NCBI GenBank assembly: GCA_001986395.2
Contig: MQVO02000033.1
Location: forward strand, 62,001 to 126,000
Origin: Irpex lacteus
Taxonomy: Eukaryota; Basidiomycota; Agaricomycetes; Polyporales; Irpicaceae
Length of the DNA: 64,000 nucleotides
Direction: 5' to 3'
Position 1 is the first letter of the stretch, and the number at the start of each line of letters is the position of its first letter. Made by a program: the position numbers and the translations under genes. Positions 33,057 to 43,937 of this stretch are shown here, in pieces. Below the pieces are notes generated by a model. That model was not told the origin of the DNA, ran no database searches, and worked only from the letters and a program-made list of their open reading frames with translations.

Positions 33057-35477
33057 TTATCGCCCACCCATGTCCAAGAGAAGCAGGACACCCAAAGAGA
33101 ACATAATAATGTACGTCCGATCGGATGGGGCTGAGGCGGCAGCAGAAGACTGTGGGTCAGGCTGGGGTTTAAAGACGCCAGGGTCTGCTTGTACTCGCTG
33201 GGCGTTCAGGTTATCATACTCGGCCCACGCATCGCCCTCATTCGTCGTCTGTAAAGAGAGGTCAAATGGAGTTTAGATATCCAGTTCCGATGAGATTTGT
33301 AACGCGAGAACATGATCTTACGTTCAAAAGCCTGACGAACGGTGTGCCTGTGCCGTTCCTCGACCAATTGCCGTAGTTGAACTGCGTGTAAACATTCCTA
33401 AGGAAGGTATCGCCTAGAATACCATCTACAGGTGAATCGCACAGGATCGTCAGGTTGGCTCTAGGATATAGGGACTCGGGCACTCACCAACCCCAGCGAA
33501 CGCTACAAGGCCAGCGTCCGCACAGTTAAAGGCAGCCAGACAAATGGGTACACTGCTGTTTGGACCAGTAGTATTGGAGCCAGCTTGCCGTTTGGGCGGG
33601 GCAATGGAGCACTGAGTTACGGTAGGGTTTGTAATCTGAGCTTGACCGGGGTAGAAGTCATCAGGGTAGGGAGGGACGACGACATCGAGTGGGTGGACGG
33701 GGAAGGTTTGGTTGCCAATGACGAAGCTGACATTGACCTTTCCGGTGTCACAGGAAACTGTCCACACTTGATTGTCTACGTCGAAGACTGCTCCGGGTAA
33801 GTCTTGGTATATAGCGTGTACCAGGGATGCGGGAAGTAGTGCTAGAGAGGGCGAAGTGCACCGTTTGTTCGAATAGATTTCGACGACTAACAAGCGATAT
33901 ATAATAAACCACTAACCTTCCGAAGTACCCGAATCCAAAAGCATCAAAAGTTGTCCGGGTTGGAGTCTATCGATACCACTAACAAAGTAGTACGCAGTCA
34001 GATCCATAGGCTGATCAATACTCTGAAGATACTAACGTACGTTGCACTAGACGTATTATTCACGGCTTCTCCGTTGATGAGAAGACTATCAACTGGTATA
34101 GCCCAGTTCCAGTCGGAAAGCACATACACCATAGGACGGTGAAGGATGTCCTCATACCCAGTAGCGACTTCTCCTAGATAAGACCGGGTCGTTAGCGTGC
34201 CGAATGTTCACGTCGTGCAGATATATGCTTCTCACCGATGGTAAGAGTTCCTCCATCCGCTTCTTCGTAGGGGGTACGAGACAGTAGAGTGGTGATATAT
34301 TGCTGTTCTGTAGGGTACGCAGTAAATATCTAGACTGCACTGCGTAACCAGTGCCGTCTTTCCTATGGAAGCTGAAAAATAAAGCATCACTTTTTCTATG
34401 GCTTTTCACATGGAAAAATGTATACGTTTTCCACTGCTTCTTCCGACATTTTTCTAAAATTGAATTGAAATCCGACATTTGTAGATAGCTTTTCCTTGAA
34501 TTTTTACGTCGGAAAAGCTGACTATAAAGTAGGTATATTTTCTGGCATATTTCTCAACCTTTACCTTCAGAAATGTGACACTGGTTACGCAGTGCTGTAG
34601 TGATTAGTTATGTGATCAAATACAGCGAGCAAGAATGCACTTGCATGGTCAAGTAGCGTGTTGCCAGTGCTGTCATCCTTCGGTAGCGCATCCTGTATCC
34701 GGCTTCCGTTCAACGCAGTGGAGCTATGCGAAGACAATGTGAGATGCAAAGCACATGGTAGATACCAGACAGCACAGATGTGATCTGAACGACCTCGTAC
34801 CTGCCAAACCCAATTAACCCAGTCATGTTGATTATCAACGCTGATGAATTGCACGTCTGAACTGCGAATGAGCAGTATGGATATATAAGGTACTTTCTCT
34901 GAGAGAGGTAAGAGACCACATACTGAACGCCTGTTGGGGAACTGCGAAGTCGCCAAACACCACTTCAGACACAATTATGGGGCCTTCGGCGTCCGAATGA
35001 TCGCTAGATACACAAAACAAGATATGGCTGAGAAAATACTCGCATACGATCCTACGTACCCATAATCAACTGTTACTGTCCCGTCGTATGCAGATGATGA
35101 AGTATTATACAGTGTGACATTCGCAGCACAAGTGTCCACCCAAAGATCCGAACTGCCTGTGTCAATTTGGACCTAGTGCGGTGATCAACTGTGAATAGCA
35201 ATGAACAGACCGCAGGGACTTACTGAGAACACTTGTCCGCCTACAGTTATATTGGCGTTGTAGACACCGTTGTACCCATTACGGAACCCATAACTCTGAT
35301 CGTTCGTATTATTTGCCAGTAACGTCCTTGCCTTCCAGGAGTGGGCTCGAGGGAAGCCGGGGCCCTTGCGAATCGGAATCTGCACGGCTTGGGTGGCGTG
35401 AACGAAACTAGAATTGTGGTGAAAGTTATAGTCAGCTGGAATAACAGCGTAGTTGGCTTATGCGGAGTGAAGTGCAT
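33057..35477 (-). CDS. Pepsin-like aspartic protease (family A1), probably membrane-anchored
   Basis: Secreted acid endopeptidase. Both catalytic motifs are present: IDTGSSDLWVDTC (first Asp) and LLDSGTSEG (second Asp). Between them are GPIIVSEVVFGDFAVPQQAF, NMTGLIGFG, STALNGSRIQDALP and ITTLLSRTPYEEADGGTLTIG joined to EVATGYEDI. After the second Asp come YQDLPGAVFDVDNQVWTVSCD, VNVSFVIGNQTF and GILGDTFLRNVYTQFNYGNW, the normal A1 ending. The tail is Ser/Pro-rich, then hydrophobic (TYIIMFSLGVLLLLDMGGR), which suggests a GPI signal or a membrane anchor. About ten exons. The mature N-terminus (AVQIPIRKGPGFPRAHSWKA) is clear, but the signal-peptide exon lies in another frame and I could not fix its splice sites, so the start is tentative. 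One intron carries a MITE. Confidence 0.87.
34338..34594. mobile_element. CACTA-like MITE inside a protease intron
   Basis: This 257-bp AT-rich element has perfect 16-bp terminal inverted repeats, CACTGCGTAACCAGTG on the left (34338-34353) and its complement on the right (34579-34594). It is flanked by CTG on both sides (34335-34337 and 34595-34597), read as a 3-bp target duplication. Termini starting CACTG plus 3-bp duplications are features of the CACTA/EnSpm group, so a non-autonomous member is likely. No frame in it looks like a transposase. It lies wholly within a protease intron (34330-34623, GTATTT donor and TCTAG acceptor on the minus strand), which would be only about 34 bp without it. 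Splicing across it restores the A1 protease frame. Confidence 0.82.
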
Positions 35478-35924
35478 GTATTGTAGACCTATGCGGGGAG
35501 ACGAGACGTGGACGTTGAGTACTGAGTTGCGGGGTGCCAGATCAATGAACATGAGGTGGTCTTATATGCAGCTTCGTGTATAACGCTCTGAGTTCCATCT
35601 TTCCATGAACGTGGTTTCAGCATTGTAGACCCGGGGAGATAACCGCCTGGGCGTCCGTCTTTTATGTAGACATATCCTATGTTCCACTCCCTTGAATTGT
35701 TTTGTCATGGACAATTTCACTAATTTGCGTAGGAACTATGTTACAGCTTTTGACTAGTCAGTTCTGAGGCAAGAAAAGATCGCGCAAGACACATGATGAC
35801 CATGGCCAACCAGGGTCTGAGCGTTAGCAGAAGTCGTGCCCTTCACATGCTGCGCTCAAATGAAAGGTCAGTCGAAAGCAGTCAATACCTAAATAGCATA
35901 TCGTGACGTACCGACGTATGCCGT
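35478..35924. other. Short intergenic region between protease and TYR1
   Basis: It holds the promoter and probable first exon of the minus-strand protease and the 3' side of TYR1. No additional gene is supported. Confidence 0.4.
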
Positions 35925-37563
35925 TCACTTTTGTGTTTGCTGTCCATTCTGAGAGCTATCCATGATGGCTTGAATCATCGCGGAGCCAACCTTTGTCGCC
36001 TCCTCGAATCTCGACTGGAAGAACTCAGCCGTCTCCGTAAACCGCGTCTTGTACAGGTCAAAGCTGCCAAACGAGATACACTGGCTCCATCCACGTGCAG
36101 CAATGACGAACTCGGCGTCGTTGGATCTATGAGAGGTGTCGTACAATGCGGCTTGTATGGCGGCGTCGAGACGTTGAGGATTGCGGAACAGGTACTCTGC
36201 GACACCGATCCATAGCCTGAATATCGGGGTCGCGGCGAGTTCGAGGTGAATGTAGGGCTGAATACCTAGACGAGCCCAACAATCCACCATGGCAAGGAGC
36301 GAGAGGTGAGAGTTGGCTGTTGTGCCACCCCCAGGCGGCGTGTCCACGTCTTTGGGCTTCTTCCCGAGGCTAAATCGATCGAATATGTCTTCTGAGAGCA
36401 GAATTGGCTGACGGTCCCCCGCCCCAAAGACTTTGTCGCGCGCGTCATAGATTCGTTTACGAAGACCTGCCTCATCTGCGGAGAGCATAAGCTTGAAGAT
36501 CTCTGTCGTGCTACGAGCGAATTGGTCTATTTGGACACGGGCGGAGGGGTTGAGGATGGCTAGGCCAGCGTATACGTGCCATTTGTTGGAGTATATGCGC
36601 AACATAATGTTGACTTTGACCGTCTCGATACCTTTGACGTAGTATCCGTGTTCCCATGGGTATGACTGCTCGCCTGCCCAAGCGGTACCCATACTGCAGA
36701 GGTGTTAACATTCGTTTGTCTTACGCACTGGCGCATTGCGTACCTCAGGAACGCGGCATGCGTTACCGCTTGAGTGTTTGCAGTGACGATATCGTGCTCG
36801 TCGTAAGAGAGGTATACGAAGCGGGACTTGAGCGGCTTCAAAATGCTCTCGACAAGTTGCACGGATTCTGCGGGTGCCCGATGATTTATGATCACCTAGT
36901 GCAAGATATTTTGTTGGTATCTTCCAGCAGTGAGAATACAGGAATCACTTACCAGTGGCTGGCCGAGTGGTGATACAGTGGGTCCGTGTAGGGAGTGACA
37001 TGAGACAATGTGCACATCGTTTGGAAGATACTTCTCGAATGCCGCGCGCTCTGGTGCCTTGACAGATGTCTGACCAGCGACAACGGCACCTACTTTCGTA
37101 GCTGAGAGAAACGAAGCTTCTTAGCTTGATGTACCGGAAGAGAGGTAAATGATCGTACAAGGACCGTATTCAGCAACTACCCGGTCAATGTACTCGGCTT
37201 CGACAGAGTACATGATCCAATCAGAGATCCGCGACACGGCGTGACCGTCCCGAAGAACAGTGATAGAGGGATTGCCTGAGGGATGGGGTAAACAGGCGAT
37301 CTTCAAACACACCTCACAGGGAGCAACGCATACCCTCATAGGTCTTCTGCAGCGCTTCAAACTTGCTTGGTAGATCACAAATGAAGATCCTAAGAGGACC
37401 AGTCAATGAAACCACTATAGAACGGTCTGTGGCTATCGTACCTTTTCCATCCCGCTGCCGCAAGCTGTTTCGCATACATGGTGCCCATCGCACCCATCCC
37501 AATCAGACCAATTGCTGGCTGCTCCTCCACCGGCGCATCTGGCGTTACATCTGGCTTCACCAT
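35925..37563 (-). CDS. TYR1: Prephenate dehydrogenase (tyrosine biosynthesis)
   Basis: Oxidises prephenate to 4-hydroxyphenylpyruvate with NAD(P). Exon 1 reads MVKPDVTPDAPVEEQPAI then GLIGMGAMGTMYAKQLAAAG, the dinucleotide fold. It continues RIFICDLPSKFEALQKTYEG, NPSITVLRDGHAVSRISDWI and MYSVEAEYIDRVVAEYGP. Next come VGAVVAGQTSVKAPE, FEKYLPNDVHIVSCHSLHGP and GQPLVIINHRAP, all family hallmarks, followed by TANTQAVTHAAFLSMGTAWA and INSLRIYSNKWHVYAGLAI-type sequence in the large last exon. That exon carries the all-alpha dimerisation domain and ends MDSSQNGQQTQK. Length, about 440 residues, fits the yeast enzyme. About five introns. The ATG at 37563 gives a short, plausible N-terminus. Confidence 0.94.
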
Positions 37564-38258
37564 CCTTTAGTGTCGTAGGTTATGGAACAAGTCCAACTGT
37601 TGTCTTGGCTGGTCTTGTTGATGAAGCGATGCTGCTGCAGCTGGTCCTGGTCAAAGTTTTCAGCTTCGGCTCGAACGGGATGGAATGGCAAGGGCATACT
37701 CACAAGACCTCCGCTTCACGACGTCAGCACGGATATTGGATGCGAATATATAGTCCATCGTCTACCTCTGCGTCTACGCAAACGGGTGATGACTAGATGA
37801 CTCGTTGAGTAGCTGAGGGCTTTACCCGGGCGAGAGAGATCATTTACCGCAGGCGCCCATATGATTTCGCTTCCCATCAGTGCGTTCACCTCATTGTCGC
37901 GGAGGTGGCCAAGGACGCTCAGCGTAAAAACACACCGCTCACAAGTTCTAATCAGACAATCTCAGCACCGAGTAGGCACGGAGAATTCAACAGCGAGCAA
38001 TACGCGCAAGGGTTGACGAAATATTCGCATGCTGCCGTGCTAAACCTACATCTACTATTCGTCTGCTGTAACTTAAGTGCAGTGATCATCAGCAGTCCCA
38101 AGTGCATTCAGATTAACATCCGTCTACAATGATTGGAGCTGGAAGTTGTTCGTCCCTTCTATAGTCTATCGGTGGTCCGAGCATTAGGTCCTGCGAATTT
38201 GGGAAATGGACAGCTGTCTCAAGGTACATAATGTTACATGTAAGAGTACGATAACTTA
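37564..38258. other. Intergenic stretch upstream of TYR1
   Basis: No gene is supported. Frames across 37570-37800 and 37905-38132 have no familiar content and no strong start or splice context. Confidence 0.4.
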
Positions 38259-38565
38259 CGTATGTAAAATTTGAGCGCGGCGTATCTGCCAGCGTATCTG
38301 AGTTAGAAGCGTGCAGAAAGCAGATCAGAAGAGGAGCGGAGATCAGAGGATATGAAAATCCAGCGGGGCGTTCTCATCGAAGCAGCCAGAGAAGGAACAA
38401 CGTGTGGTTGATGTTGGGTATCATGTTCACTGTGAGAACCTTCGCGGTAATTCTGCGCCCTGCGTAATACATAACTTCGTCAGATCTTGCGAAGATAAGG
38501 ATAGGTCCGAGCTTTACTCACCAGTCCGCCGTGTTGACAAAGTTCACGTCATTCATCCAACTACT
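38259..38565 (-). pseudogene. Lysophospholipase (PLB) remnant
   Basis: Three consecutive minus-strand blocks match exons of the intact gene at 13977-16652 in the same order. The first (38521-38565) reads SSWMNDVNFVNTADW, ends in a GTGAGT donor and matches WMNGTSFVNTADW. The second (about 38355-38460) reads VNMIPNINHTLF, then has a net 5-bp deletion before TGGCTGCTTCGATGAGAA, matching the exon with LNLNHTLFPTFYGCHEK. The third (38259-38300) begins GATACGCTG and matches the YAADAPYTEYSNIT exon, frame-shifted. Intron positions are preserved, so the copy arose at DNA level, not by retroposition. Nothing matching the N-terminal catalytic part was found. It cannot encode an enzyme. Confidence 0.72.
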
Positions 38566-39720
38566 CCATGGTGAATTCTACTTCTAAGCGGATACTTGCA
38601 TATCAGCAGAGCCTCGGTATTCTAAAACACATATGAGCGATGTAATTGTCAAAGGTTAATGCATACCATTGATCATACTACCAGTACTCTGGGAGGATAG
38701 CCAGATATTGTGAGGTTGCATAGCAGACTTCTTTCTAAATAAAAGCTGTCTGTGCTGTAGCCGTAAACAAGATAAACGACCCGCAAGTTTTCATAGGCAT
38801 TGCATGTTCCACAGACTACGTACTTGAGTCATGATAGCGTACTCTTCACATGTAGCGGGCTGCTACCGATGTCCTTCCCAAACATTAGAAAGCTGCTCGT
38901 GAATACGAGAGCCGTGCCGTGCGAGTTGGTGTTGTCCTAAATGGCCACAAGTACCAGGTGGTAGCGAGGACTCAGAGAGCTTGGCGCTGACAGGCGAAGC
39001 TTACATCCGATGGGCTTACCATAAAGGGAAGTTATACCGGTAATTCCCGCTGCCTCCAGTCACGGTGACAGACTCTCGGAGTCGAACTTCGTGGTACCTG
39101 CATCATGTTGAGTGTCTTGTTTTATCCCACGATGTGTCTAGGCAAACTGATTGATTGCACCAATGTGTACGGAATGGAGGAGACAGGATCAAAATGTTGA
39201 ACTTTCTACACCTTGATATTCTCATCGGCCTCTCCGCACATCAGTTACCTGGGCGCATGTGAAGGAGACGAACATCTTGTGATGGTCCCCCTCGAGGTGA
39301 ACGAACAGATGTCTTTGTAAGTCCGACACGTACAGCCTCTCAATACTAATATTTATACCATCTTGGTGCCCACTTATGGTTCTAGGATCTGATAGATAGA
39401 GATGCCATCCCGTAGTAACTACAGCCACTGCTCTCGTTCCCATTCTTTGCTCACCCCGATAACCATCTGGTACCCTCAGGTCAATAAAGCTGAAGCTCCA
39501 CCTTGCGACCAGGGAGATTTGCTCTTGCCATTTGTCCTCGTGAGGCCATAGTCTGAGGGAGCACAGGGTGCATCGTCGGTCTCAATTATTTCAGCAGCAG
39601 TGAGTTGACTGTATAGTGAATCCCCTTTGGCACACTCATCTTGCTTCGATGCGCAGGAGATTGCTTTGACCGACATCCTATAGCTGAGAGCTGCGTGGGA
39701 CACTCCGTCGACTTCGAAAC
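38566..39720. other. Region with coding-like fragments but no resolved gene
   Basis: On the minus strand several short open pieces are bounded by splice-like sites: RLRESVTVTGGSGNYRYNF (about 39040-39095), NTNSHGTALVFTSSFLMFG (about 38880-38940) and, on the plus strand, ISYLGACEGDEHLVMVPLEV (about 39238-39298). None joined into a frame I recognise. They may be decayed exons of the lost 5' part of the remnant next door, or first exons of the membrane-protein gene at 39.8 kb. Confidence 0.3.
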
Positions 39721-39834
39721 ATGCATGGCACATTACAACCTAGAACATTTACAGGCGGCCACGGTATGTATCTTCGTGTACATCAATTATTTTATCGAAG
39801 ACTTAATAGAACCAATGAAAAATACTACCTCAAA

Positions 39835-41118
39835 ATGCACATAACTTCAGGGACCGTAAAAAGCTGCCTCGCTCTCTGGTGCCATGAAAACAACCCTACA
39901 CTGTCCATTAGTATTGCCCCGGGGCTACCGGCCGCCACCACCAGGACTGACAGCAGTACCATTGCCCTTCCTTCGAATACTTCCCAGGCTGATCCAACCA
40001 ATGCGACATCCACATCCGACACCACAACCACTGCCACACCCACGCCCGACCCGACGATCGAAAGTTCATCTAACTCGAGCTCCCAATCTCAATATATATC
40101 CAGTACCGATTTAACGCAATCTTCCTCGTCATCCTCTGTTCCTACAAACGTCAATCATACCACCAGCTCCCCAACACCTCCACTCCTATCCAGCGAGTAT
40201 CTCTCTCAACCTTCACTTTCTTCTGGGTCTAGTATGACTGGGCTGGGGATTCTGCCACAGAATAGCAGTACAACCAGGACACTCGCTTTCTCAACGCCCT
40301 CCCCAGGGCTCGTCCCACAAGAGGCACCGTCGCAACCGACTCCCAAGCAAGCCCTCTCATTAGGCCATTCCTCAAGAGCCGGCCCTATCGCAGGAGGCGT
40401 AATCAGCGGCCTCCTCATAGTCGCTGCTCTGCCCTTACTCTGGTTTTATAGAAGGAAGATCCTCAATCGCTGGAGCGGAAGACACCGCGTCGCACCCAGC
40501 TCAGAGTTCCTCAACGCCGGTATACGCGCACTCACCCCTCGGGATGGTATGCTCGGTGCAGAGCGACAGCAACGCGTGACGAGCATGCACGAAGGCAGCC
40601 GTACGGTACTGACTGGTCCTTACGGGGCGACTCAGCACATCCGAAGGAGTAGCAGTGCTCCGCCTTCCAACCCTCTACCTTCTCCTCCAGGCCTTTTTGC
40701 AGATAGGCTGGGGAACTCACAGTGGTTGAACGATGCTTCGAGGAGACGGGAGGAGCTCTACCAAGCTGCTGCTTCCAGCGGGTCCCCTGACAGTCAACAA
40801 GATCTCGTCGCTTCTGCTTACCCGAGGTCCCCTCCACCTTTGATGGTGCACTACACACCTCCTGCATCATATTCCTCCTCGTCACGAGACATGAGCTCGC
40901 ATGCAAGGCAGGAATCGGGTACCACTGTACAAACGTCACATGAAGGTTCTGGTCGTAGAAATTCGGACCCTTTCCAAGACCAGAGTGACTCTGAGGAGGA
41001 TATGCAGACCACGAGTCGCATGTTGAGCCCGAGCAAGGTGACTCGGGTGGATGGACGGACAGATGCAGCGACGGGCACAAACGTAACAGCGGCCGAAGAA
41101 ATCGGGCGGGCGGTCTAG
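39835..41118 (+). CDS. Ser/Thr-rich single-pass membrane protein
   Basis: I recognise the architecture but no specific function. The open frame holds an extracellular Ser/Thr/Pro-rich stalk of roughly 170 residues (for example TNATSTSDTTTTATPTP and SSNSSSQSQYISSTDLTQS) with many NxS/T sites, a single hydrophobic segment (GPIAGGVISGLLIVAALPLL) followed directly by WFYRRKILNRW as a stop-transfer anchor, and a cytosolic tail of about 220 residues rich in Pro and Ser (PPSNPLPSPPG). Such proteins are frequent in agaricomycetes, usually with an N-terminal beta-rich ectodomain encoded by upstream exons. Those exons are missing or unresolved here; an acceptor (ACTTCAG) at 39841-39850 suggests that the real gene starts further upstream. 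No signal peptide is seen in the part given. Confidence 0.65.
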   Translation: MHITSGTVKSCLALWCHENNPTLSISIAPGLPAATTRTDSSTIALPSNTSQADPTNATSTSDTTTTATPTPDPTIESSSNSSSQSQYISSTDLTQSSSSSSVPTNVNHTTSSPTPPLLSSEYLSQPSLSSGSSMTGLGILPQNSSTTRTLAFSTPSPGLVPQEAPSQPTPKQALSLGHSSRAGPIAGGVISGLLIVAALPLLWFYRRKILNRWSGRHRVAPSSEFLNAGIRALTPRDGMLGAERQQRVTSMHEGSRTVLTGPYGATQHIRRSSSAPPSNPLPSPPGLFADRLGNSQWLNDASRRREELYQAAASSGSPDSQQDLVASAYPRSPPPLMVHYTPPASYSSSSRDMSSHARQESGTTVQTSHEGSGRRNSDPFQDQSDSEEDMQTTSRMLSPSKVTRVDGRTDAATGTNVTAAEEIGRAV

Positions 41119-41295
41119 GAATAGTAATATTGGACTCTCGTTCACCTGGATATTTGATACTCAGGACTATGATTCTGGGTATGGATTCTTTCTGTCGTTT
41201 ACACGTGTACATTTTAGCTGTAGTCGTACCCGCTTGCCGGTACTGTTAAATACGTTCATTATCTGGGAGTTGACCTGAGAAATACCTTTATACCA

Positions 41296-43223
41296 CTACT
41301 CCCTCGGGATTTTATATGCGCTCCTCTTTCCTTTCACGTCCTTCGCCCTATAATACTCAAACTCATCATCCACCGCCTCAATAAGATCGGCTTTCTCCAA
41401 AAATTCCAACGCGTCTCTGAAGCTTACAATATAAGACTCAGTCTTTCTCCGTGGTAAGGGTCAAAGTACTCACATGGTATCGCTGTAGGATATGTTATCT
41501 TGGCTATGCGTCCTCTTGACGTGTTTCGCGATGTCTCGTATGTGCACACCACCGGAAGAACCGTCTTCTTTGATCTTGAGTAAAATACTTCTCTGGAGTA
41601 ACGTGAGATGAGATAATGGATCTCGTGTAGACAGTTGAGGTCTCCGGTTATTGGTAGTACGTTCCGTGGCAGGTGAGGCAGGTGTCGACGACGTAGAAGT
41701 CCTGGATGAGGAACTGCCAGCGGCGGTTGCGGCACGTGTAGAAGTACCTGCACGACGGCTATCTGGAGTGGGAGATTCGGGTGTTGAACTCGATTCGGTA
41801 GCTGCGCTTCTTCCCTTACTCTTGCTTGTGCTAGTGGCAGTGGAAGAGGCGGATCTGGTCTGCTTAGACCCAGGGCTATTCAGAGCAAGCGATCCCGTTC
41901 CACTAACAGAAGGGGACGTAGCGCTTGCATCTCTCCAAATCTCACGACGGCTCTCCGGGGCAGGAGAGGTTGGAGTCGGTTCGGTCGCGACACCTTTGTC
42001 TTTCCATCTACCCTTAACAGTAGTGCTAGGACCGGTCGTGAACCTAGTCTGCTTAGAGCCAGCCTGAGCACCACTAGCCTCGGCCGCACCAGCAGGACTG
42101 TTTAAGTTGAGAGATCCCATAGCACCGGTCGGGGACGTAGGGGACTGTGCTCTTGTACTTGTACTGCGCGATGGCTTTGTAGGGGTGTGCGGTGCTGAAG
42201 GAACGGAAGGTAGATCGTGTGGAGACTGTCGAGGTGCTCGAGGTGCGGATATCGTTCTCGCCGGAGCGGGCGTGTTCGTAGGGTGGTCCTTCAGTACGCT
42301 GGGTTCGTACATGTCGTCGTCGTCGCTATCCGAGCTGTCGCTGGAGCCTGCGTCCACCTGTCGACTCTTGCCTTTCACGTCCTTATGATCATCGGCCTCA
42401 GGTTCACGTCGCATGATCGAACCGGGCTATTATGAATGAGTATATCAGATTACGATATGTTGTATCGAACTGTGGAGGACGCTGTTATGACATGACAGAA
42501 AACTCACCGGTGGCCCCCTTTCGTACATCAACTCGGTCTTAACAACTTCTAACACGTGGTGATATGGCTCGTGAGGATCGGCTACAGGCCTCATGTAGTC
42601 TATCCTTAGAAAGTTCTTTCCACCCCCGAACTTCGACTCGTCCACGCGTCCCACGATACTCACATACCGCAGGCTTGGCAGGACACCTCGTTCGGATCTG
42701 GGAAGCAACGGAGCATACTCGTCTGAGTCTATGCCAGACAAGGACGCGAAGAGTGGCTGGTTCGGGTTGATGGTCCCGTCGTCGAGTTTGTAAGTGGCGT
42801 AGGAACGGTTGATGTTCTCTTCTCGGATCGTGGCTACGATGCGTACCTATAGTATATGGAACGAATGAGTACATAAGCACACTGCAACTTTGGGGATGTG
42901 GAAAGATGAGGCTCGGATTTCATATAGAAAAGATTGAATGGGGAAATGCAAATGGCATGGACGTACGGATTGAAAACTACGTCCGTTCAGCACAAACAGC
43001 TTGGTCGCTGGATCGCGTTGTGCTTTCAGGAGTTGGCGTAATGTCACCGGTCGAAGGACGTCCTTCTGAGATATTTTCTATTCCACATGTCAGTGGGGGT
43101 GTTATGCAATCTCTCTGTGGCTCTATACAGGGTATTGAAGATACACACCCATTTTGATTGAGAAGCGGATGATTGTTCGAGTTCAAGTTCATCAGCGCTA
43201 CCATCAGCTTGAGTTCCAGCCAT
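41296..43223 (-). CDS. RPA2-like protein (RPA32 paralogue) with long linker
   Basis: A divergent second RPA32. Exon 1 reads MAGTQADGSADELELEQSS; a 65-bp-range intron leads to KISQKDVLRPVTLRQLLKAQ, the RPA2 start of the OB fold. Then come VRIVATIREENINRSYATYKL, DDGT, LRYVSIVGRVDESKFGGGKN and FLRIDYMRPVADPHEPYHHV, parallel to RPA2. Between the OB fold and the C-terminal winged helix (LTLLQRSILLKIKEDGSSGG, VHIRDIAKHVKRTHSQ, EFLEKADLIEAVDDEFEYYR) lies a disordered linker of about 280 residues. Ordinary RPA32 has only about 25-40 there. The linker is Ser/Pro-rich, has an acidic patch (SSDSSDSDDDDMYEP) and an internal repeat (GSLNLNSP...GSKQTR and GSLALNSPGSKQTR). The canonical RPA2 lies at 46458-47737. 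Role unknown; a specialised RPA complex or repair or meiotic role is inference. Confidence 0.82.
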
Positions 43224-43937
43224 CTATGCCAATTCGGCGTGGAAGTTGGGGTTCTTCTCGGTCGTGATTAGTTGTGGCCAAGCCGGCTGTGAGCTCCTAT
43301 GCGGTCAACTGGAGAGATACCTTCGATACGGTATGGTAGGGCTTGGTTACTGAACCCACGACAACCGTGGGTACTATAAGGCTGATAGCACGGATGATTC
43401 AACATTCGGATCTCAGTGAGTACCGTGACGTACTAGAGTCAGTGGCGTCGCAAGCAATGTATCCGTATTGCAGGTCCCGGATTGAGTACCGTTGAGCGGC
43501 CAAGCTTGCAAGCACTGCGATTAATGCCTTCCCACGTGGGGAGAGCAATACTCATGTACTCGGATCACTCTTCACACCTGCCTTCATCTCCTTCAACGCC
43601 TCAGCACTTTGGTACTCACATGCCCTACGTTCTTAAATATGTCTTTGGCGGAAAATATAGGCTGCCAATGCTACTCTGGGCACCAAATGGCCACAATTAA
43701 TCTTGCGGAGCTCTTGTCATGAGACATTCTGTGTTAGGTTATCCCCATCATCGAAGGTAGCTACTTCGAGGGTGTGGTCCTTGAAGCTTGAAGCTTGAAG
43801 CTGCACATCTGGATATAACAAGGAGAAGTCAACGTGGTATATAACTGGTGCGTACGCCAGAACTTGAAGAGACTGTGTGGCTCGGCTGACTTCGTACTTC
43901 ACACTTGTTCAGCCGCACCATTCCATTCCCGATCGAT
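43224..43937. other. Upstream region of RPA2-like gene and element C
   Basis: No gene is supported. From about 43590 the sequence resembles that before element D (about 44930): both have CTCAGCACT, then ACGTTCT and AAATATGTCT, and later CTTGAAGCTGCAC. So the repeated unit begins before the palindrome. At 43783-43801 CTTGAAG is present as a short tandem triplet. Confidence 0.45.
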
